A DNA stretch of 64,000 bases. It comes from JACVRW01 sp963812415 (GTDB lineage: Bacteria > Actinomycetota > Thermoleophilia > Solirubrobacterales > Thermoleophilaceae). Below the pieces are notes generated by a model. It ran no database searches, had not been told where the DNA came from, and saw only the letters and a list, made by a program, of their open reading frames with translations. Location of the stretch: NCBI GenBank assembly GCA_963812415.1, contig CAWEVH010000001.1, positions 1 through 64,000 on the forward strand, given 5' to 3'. The position numbers and the translations under genes are program-made. Within the stretch, counting starts at the first letter, position 1. Each line of letters begins with the position of its first letter. Below, piece by piece: positions 59,889-64,000 of this stretch.

Positions 59889-61635
59889 TCAAGTCCCTCT
59901 CTGCCGAGGCCAGCCCGTGACGCTGTCGGACGCGCCGCCTGCCCTCCCCGGCTGGGGCGGACGGCGGTAACCCGCCGCCACCTGGACGCTCGACGGCCGC
60001 CACTTGCTGCCGCCGCGCAGGGTTGGGACCCCCTCGGCGTTCAGGCGGTCGGCAATCGCCTTCAGGGTCATCCCGGACGAGCGCATCGCCTGGATGTGCT
60101 TCTTCAGCGCGGGCACGTCGTGCACCGTTGGCCTACCGCTCGAAGCGCCCCTCGCCCTGGCCGCCGCCAGGCCGTTTCCGGTGGGCTCCGAGTGCCGGTC
60201 ATGGTCGAGCTCGCCCACGGCGACCAGTGCGTCGACCGCGAGCTCGCCCTCGGCGCTCTTCGTGTCCAGCGCCGTGTCGACGGCGACCAGGTGCACGTTG
60301 AGCTCCCGCAGGGTCCGCAGGATGCGCCCGAGCTCCGCCGCCGAGCTGCCGAGGCGGCGAAGCTCGGCCACCAGCAGGCACGACGCGTCGCCCGCCGTCA
60401 CGCGGTCGAGCGCGTAGTCGAGGCCCGGCGAGCCCGCTCGCCGCCCGGGTGACCTCACGTCATGGACCACCTCCGCGAGCTCCCAACCGCGCTGCTCGCA
60501 GTAGCGATCCAGCGTCTCGAGCTGGTGCGTGCCCTCGGAGCTCGAGCTCTCCTCCGGCGTTGCGAAGCTCACGTAGCCGATCACTCGCACGCCGGTATCT
60601 GGCGAGGGGGCCGGCACCCACGTCGCGGCCGCTGCCCCGGGTCGGGGTGTCGGCGCGCTGTCGCGAGGCGCCACGGACTCGTCCGCCTCGATCCACCTCG
60701 GCTGCGGGTCCGCGGGCTTCATGGTCTCCGGCTTCGGCTTTGGCTTCGGCTTCGGCTCCTGCCAGTAGGCCAACGGCTGCGGGCCCGTATCAATTCCGTT
60801 TGATGAGTTCACGACTGCTCCTCCAGTGGTCGGCCTCGAGCGCCTCACGGCGAGTGCCGTGCCGACCGCGATCAGCGCCAGCGTCAACAGCGCGAGGGCC
60901 GGAAGCAGGTCCGCGTCCCGAACCCGGGTCCTCGGGATCGCCTGCCTGGACGGCAGGGGTCACGGGTGCCGGGCTCCGCCCCTCGGGCGGGTTGTTGGGC
61001 TTGGGCTGGTCCGGGCTCGGGCTGCTGGCCCGCCGCTCGCGGGTCTCGCGATCGGGCTGAGCGTCGGCAAGCGCCTTCAGCGTGCGGCGATCGACCTGAC
61101 CGCTTGCGGTCAAGCCGGCGGTGCGCTGGAAACGGGCAACGGCTGCCTCGGTCCGAGGGCCGTACAGGCCGTCGACGCGGCCAGGCTCATGGTTCAGGCG
61201 TCGCAGCCCGCGCTGGACGGACCTCACCTGGTCCGACCCGCCGGGCGTTCCGATGCCCTCTCCGCGGGCAAACGCGAGCGGGGAGGCCGCACGAAGCGCC
61301 TTCCGCGTCCGCTGCCCCACAATCCCGTCGACCGACACCCCAGCGGTCTGCTGGAAGCGCTCAACGGCGGCCCGTGTCAGCGGGCCGAAGAGCCCATCGA
61401 TTGGCCCAGGGTCCTGGCCGAGCACCCGCAGGCGTCGCTGCAGCGTCCGGACCTGTTCGGAACCCTCGGACCGTCCATATCCGGTCCAGATGGCCAGTTG
61501 CGGACTTCCTGCCTCCGCCGCTTGGGCCACCGAACCGCCGACCACGCTTGTGCCCGGGAGGCAGAGCAGGACGAGCGCCAACAGCAGGCTGGCCCCGACT
61601 CTGCGTGCGCCGGACAGCGCGTATGTGGTTCGCAT
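59889..61635 (-). CDS. Peptidoglycan-binding / TM / serine-recombinase-like fusion protein (one frameshift)
   Basis: About 581 residues. A signal peptide (residues 1 to about 40, LLLALVLLCLPGTSV) precedes two PG_binding_1-like domains (LQRRLRVLGQDPGPIDGLFG and VQRGLRRLNHEPGRVDGLYG). A Pro-rich linker follows, then one TM helix (LLPALALLTLALIAVGTALA, followed by VRRSR) and a (KP)n linker. The last part is a serine-recombinase N-terminal fold (VRVIGYVSFATPEES, LLVAELRRLGSSAAELGRIL) and a resolvase-type HTH (SSGMTLKAIADRLNAEGVPT). The recombinase Arg and nucleophilic Ser positions (YxRxS) read Y-V-S-F-A, so strand exchange is unlikely. The frame breaks near 60917, and the length 3n+1 fits one inserted base. 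The ATG at 61635 follows AGGAGAG. Confidence 0.78.
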
Positions 61636-61707
61636 TGTTCTCTCCTGATTCGAGCGAAACACCTGGGCGCGTCCAGCGCCCAGGACGGACTGGTAAGCGG
61701 AGAGCGC

Positions 61708-64000
61708 TTAGCCAGGCCGCTCGAGGAGAGCGATGAATGTCGCGGAGCGCCAGCGAGCCGGCGCGAGCTGCAGCCGGCCGAACTGGTACAGGGCGAGCAC
61801 ACTGAGTGCGATGAGAAGCGCGTACAGCGCTCCTGAGATGGCGCCACCTGCGGGCGCCGTGAAGCTGCTGCCCGAGGGCGAGCCCGGAACCTGATCCTGC
61901 GGGCTCGGGTCCGCTGCGGGCGGAGCGGTGAAGGTCTGCGAGAGGGGCTGCGCCTGACCGATCGACGGGAGCCACGAGGCGCTGCCGAGCGTCTCCCAGA
62001 GGCCCTCACCGAGCGCTGAGGGCTCGTGGGACGCTGCGGGAGCGTCCGCCAGCGGGGCGGGGGCGTCGATGATCGTCGGAGCGGCGCCGGCGATCGGGGT
62101 GGCGGCCTCAGGGGCGCCGAAGATCGGGTCGGTCGGCGGGGTGCCGGCCTGGGGGGCGACCGCGTCCAGGACGGGGGCCGTCGGCGCGGCCACCGGATCG
62201 AGCGCCGGGGCGACCGTGTCGAGCGACCGGGTCGGTCACCGTGTCGACCACCGGCAGCACCGTCTCGAGCACCGGGTCGACCGTCTCGGTCACCGTCTCG
62301 ACCACCGGCAGCACCGTGTCGAGCACCGGGTCGACCGTCTCGGTCACCGTCTCGACCACCGGCAGCACCGTGTCGAGCACCGGGTCGACCGTCTCGGTCA
62401 CCGTCTCGACCACCGGCAGCACCGTGTCGAGCACCGGGTCGACCGTCTCGGTCACCGTCTCGACCACCGGCAGCACCGTGTCGAGCACCGGGTCGACCGT
62501 CTCGGTCACCGTCTCGACCACCGGCAGCACCGTCTCGAGCACCGGGTCGACCGTCTCGGTCACCGTCTCGACCACCGGCAGCACCGTGTCGAGCACCGGG
62601 TCGACCGTCTCGGTCACCGTCTCGACCACCGGCAGCCACCGTCTCGAGCACCGGGTCGACCGTCTCGGTCACCGTCTCGACCACCGGCAGCCACCGTGTC
62701 GAGCACCGGGTCGACCGTCTCGGTCACCGTCTCGACCACCGGCAGCACCGTGTCGAGCACCGGGTCGACCGTCTCGGTCACCGTCTCGACCACCGGCAGC
62801 ACCGTGTCGAGCACCGGGTCGACCGTCTCGGTCACCGTCTCGACCACCGGCAGCACCGTCTCGAGCACCGGGTCGACCGTCTCGGTCACCGTCTCGACCA
62901 CCGGCAGCACCGTCTCGAGCACCGGGTCGACCGTCTCGGTCACCGTCTCGACCACCGGCAGCACCGTCTCGAGCACCGGGTCGACCGTCTCGGTCACCGT
63001 CTCGACCACCGGCAGCACCGTCTCGAGCACCGGGTCGACCGTCTCGGTCACCGTCTCGACCACCGGCAGCACCGTCTCGAGCACCGGGTCGACCGTCTCG
63101 GTCACCGTCTCGACCACCGGCAGCACCGTCTCGAGCACCGGGTCGACCGTCTCGGTCACCGTCTCGACCACCGGCGCCACCGTCTCGAGCACCGGGTCGA
63201 CCGTCTCGGTCACCGTCTCGACCACCGGCACCACCGTCTCGAGCACCGGGTCGACCGTCTCGGTCACCGTCTCGACCACCGGCGCACCGTCTCGAGCACC
63301 GGGTCGACCGTCTCGGTCACCGTCTCGACCACCGGCGCCACCGTCTCGAGCACCGGGTCGACCGTCTCGGTCACCGTCTCGACCACCGGCGCCACCGTCT
63401 CGACCACCGGGTCGACCGCTCGAGCACCGGGTCGGTCACCTCGGTCACCGGATCGATCACCGGCGCCACCGTGTCGACCACCGGGGCGGTCTCCTCGACC
63501 ACCGGATCCGTCACCTCGGTCACCGGATCGAGCACCGGCGCTGCGGTGTCGAGCACCGGATCGCCGGCGTCGGCGATCTGGGTGATGGCGCCGGCGTCGA
63601 GGCCGGCGTCGCTCGTCGAGTCGGCGAGCGCCGCCGTCGTGTCCTCGACGGTCTGAGTCGCGGTGGTCCCGACCGCCGCCGTCGTGTCCTCGACGGCCTG
63701 CGTCGCGGTCGTCTCCACGGCCGCCGTCGTGTCCTCGGCCGGCGGCGTCGTCGTCGTGGTCTGGACGGCCGCCGTCGTGTCCTCGACGGCCTGCGTCGCG
63801 GTCGTCTCCACGGCCGCCGTCGTGTCCTCGGCCGGCGGCGTCGTCGTCGTGGTCTCCACGGCCGCCGTCGTGTCCTCGGCCGGCGGCGTCGTCGTCGTGG
63901 TCTGGACGGCCGCCGTCGTATCCTCGACGGCCTGCGTCGCGGTCGTCTCCACGGCCGCCGTCGTGTCCTCGACGGCCTGCGTCGCGGTCGTCTCAACGGC
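61708..64000 (-). CDS. Giant Thr/Pro/Val/Glu repeat surface protein, partial (several indels)
   Basis: The 3' part of a long gene whose N-terminus lies beyond the window. From N to C are Thr-rich 15-16-residue repeats (AVETTATQAVEDTTA and ETTTTTPPAEDTTAAV), a spacer (SDAGLDAGAITQIADAGDPV), about 21 copies of an acidic 18-residue repeat (VVETVTETVDPVLDTVLP), a Pro/Ala segment, and a C-terminal TM helix (GALYALLIALSVLALYQFGR) with a short tail ending at 61708. Frame changes near 63412, 63283, 62693, 62634 and 62225 interrupt it, as expected for indels in repeats. It is probably a stalk-like, membrane-anchored cell-surface protein. Confidence 0.75.
62250..63420. repeat. 54-bp tandem repeat array (about 21 copies)
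   Basis: A near-identical 54-base unit, beginning for example CGTGTCGAGCACCGGGTCGA, is repeated without spacers over about 1.2 kb. Copies differ mainly by GTG/CTC (Asp or Glu codon) and by GGCAGCACC versus GGCGCCACC. It encodes the 18-residue repeats of the surface protein on the minus strand. Confidence 0.93.
63620..64000. repeat. 45/48-bp tandem repeats encoding Thr-rich units
   Basis: Alternating 45- and 48-base units share the core GGCCGCCGTCGTGTCCTCG and differ by either an ACGGCCTGCGTCGCG or a GCCGGCGGCGTCGTCGTCG half. They encode TTATQAVEDTTAAV-like and TTTTTPPAEDTTAAV-like repeats on the minus strand and run off the end of the window. Confidence 0.9.

Noticed and set aside
61636..61707. 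Possible c-di-AMP (ydaO-type) riboswitch before the peptidoglycan-binding gene, suggested by disA in the window
   Set aside because: The gap is only 72 bases and no ydaO-type conserved stems are visible.
62250..63420. CRISPR array
   Set aside because: Units are directly abutting 54-base near-identical copies with no unique spacers, and they encode protein repeats. No cas genes are present.
62026..63656. Long plus-strand open frames of Arg/Pro/Ser-rich repeats across the 62-63.6 kb array
   Set aside because: They are antisense shadows of the 54-bp repeats. The minus frame gives a coherent acidic Thr/Val repeat protein with a C-terminal TM helix, while the plus frames give low-complexity RSPSRPPAAP strings.

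Overview
The window is GC-rich (roughly 70%) bacterial chromosome with dense coding on both strands. Gene content points to a deep-branching, non-Streptomyces actinobacterium, most like the Thermoleophilia/Solirubrobacterales. Supporting genes are CarD, DisA, PspA with PspAA, a Bacillus-type SigH, a DEDD-exonuclease/UvrC-like fusion, rich acyl-CoA metabolism, a CSLREA protein and a TM-anchored STPK-TPR protein. Class-level placement is inference. No phage, plasmid or CRISPR is visible. The only mobile-element trace is a dead IS630-type transposase fragment at 56.5 kb.

Layout. 0-11.7 kb: envelope and accessory genes (PAP2 phosphatase, frameshifted DAGK, amphi-Trp protein, VOC proteins, cold-shock protein, methyltransferase, DUF4389, SGNH hydrolase) with decayed genes (DUF1254 remnant, serine hydrolase with four deletions). 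11.7-18.5 kb: two-component system, PspA stress operon, MarR-controlled ABC exporter. 18.5-33.8 kb: acyl-CoA dehydrogenases, thiolase and 3-hydroxyacyl-CoA dehydrogenase with TetR-type operators, interleaved with a cell-wall-binding lipoprotein, a Ca-binding repeat protein, a class B PBP, an epimerase and a Ser/Thr kinase. 33.8-43.7 kb: secreted and membrane proteins, two ECF sigma modules, a PlsC-Rossmann fusion, tRNA-Thr. 43.8-53.2 kb: a conserved housekeeping block, in transcription order radA-disA-carD-ispD-PHP-ispF-amidase-cysS-rlmB-sigH. 53.3-57.3 kb: DEDD/GIY-YIG nuclease and small genes. 57.3-64 kb: a minus-strand run, in transcription order a giant repeat surface protein (N-terminus outside the window), a peptidoglycan-binding/TM/serine-recombinase-like fusion, an ECF sigma factor, an ATP-grasp enzyme and a metallophosphoesterase.

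The most novel-looking item is the fusion at 59889-61635. It has a signal peptide, two PG_binding_1-like domains, one TM helix and a cytoplasmic serine-recombinase-like domain whose catalytic Arg and Ser are replaced, followed by a DNA-binding HTH region. It resembles a wall-to-DNA connector or sensor.

About a dozen genes carry single-base frameshifts. Nine of them have total lengths of 3n+1, as expected for one inserted base each. This suggests insertion-biased sequencing error in the assembly, and I annotate those genes at full extent and say where the frame breaks.
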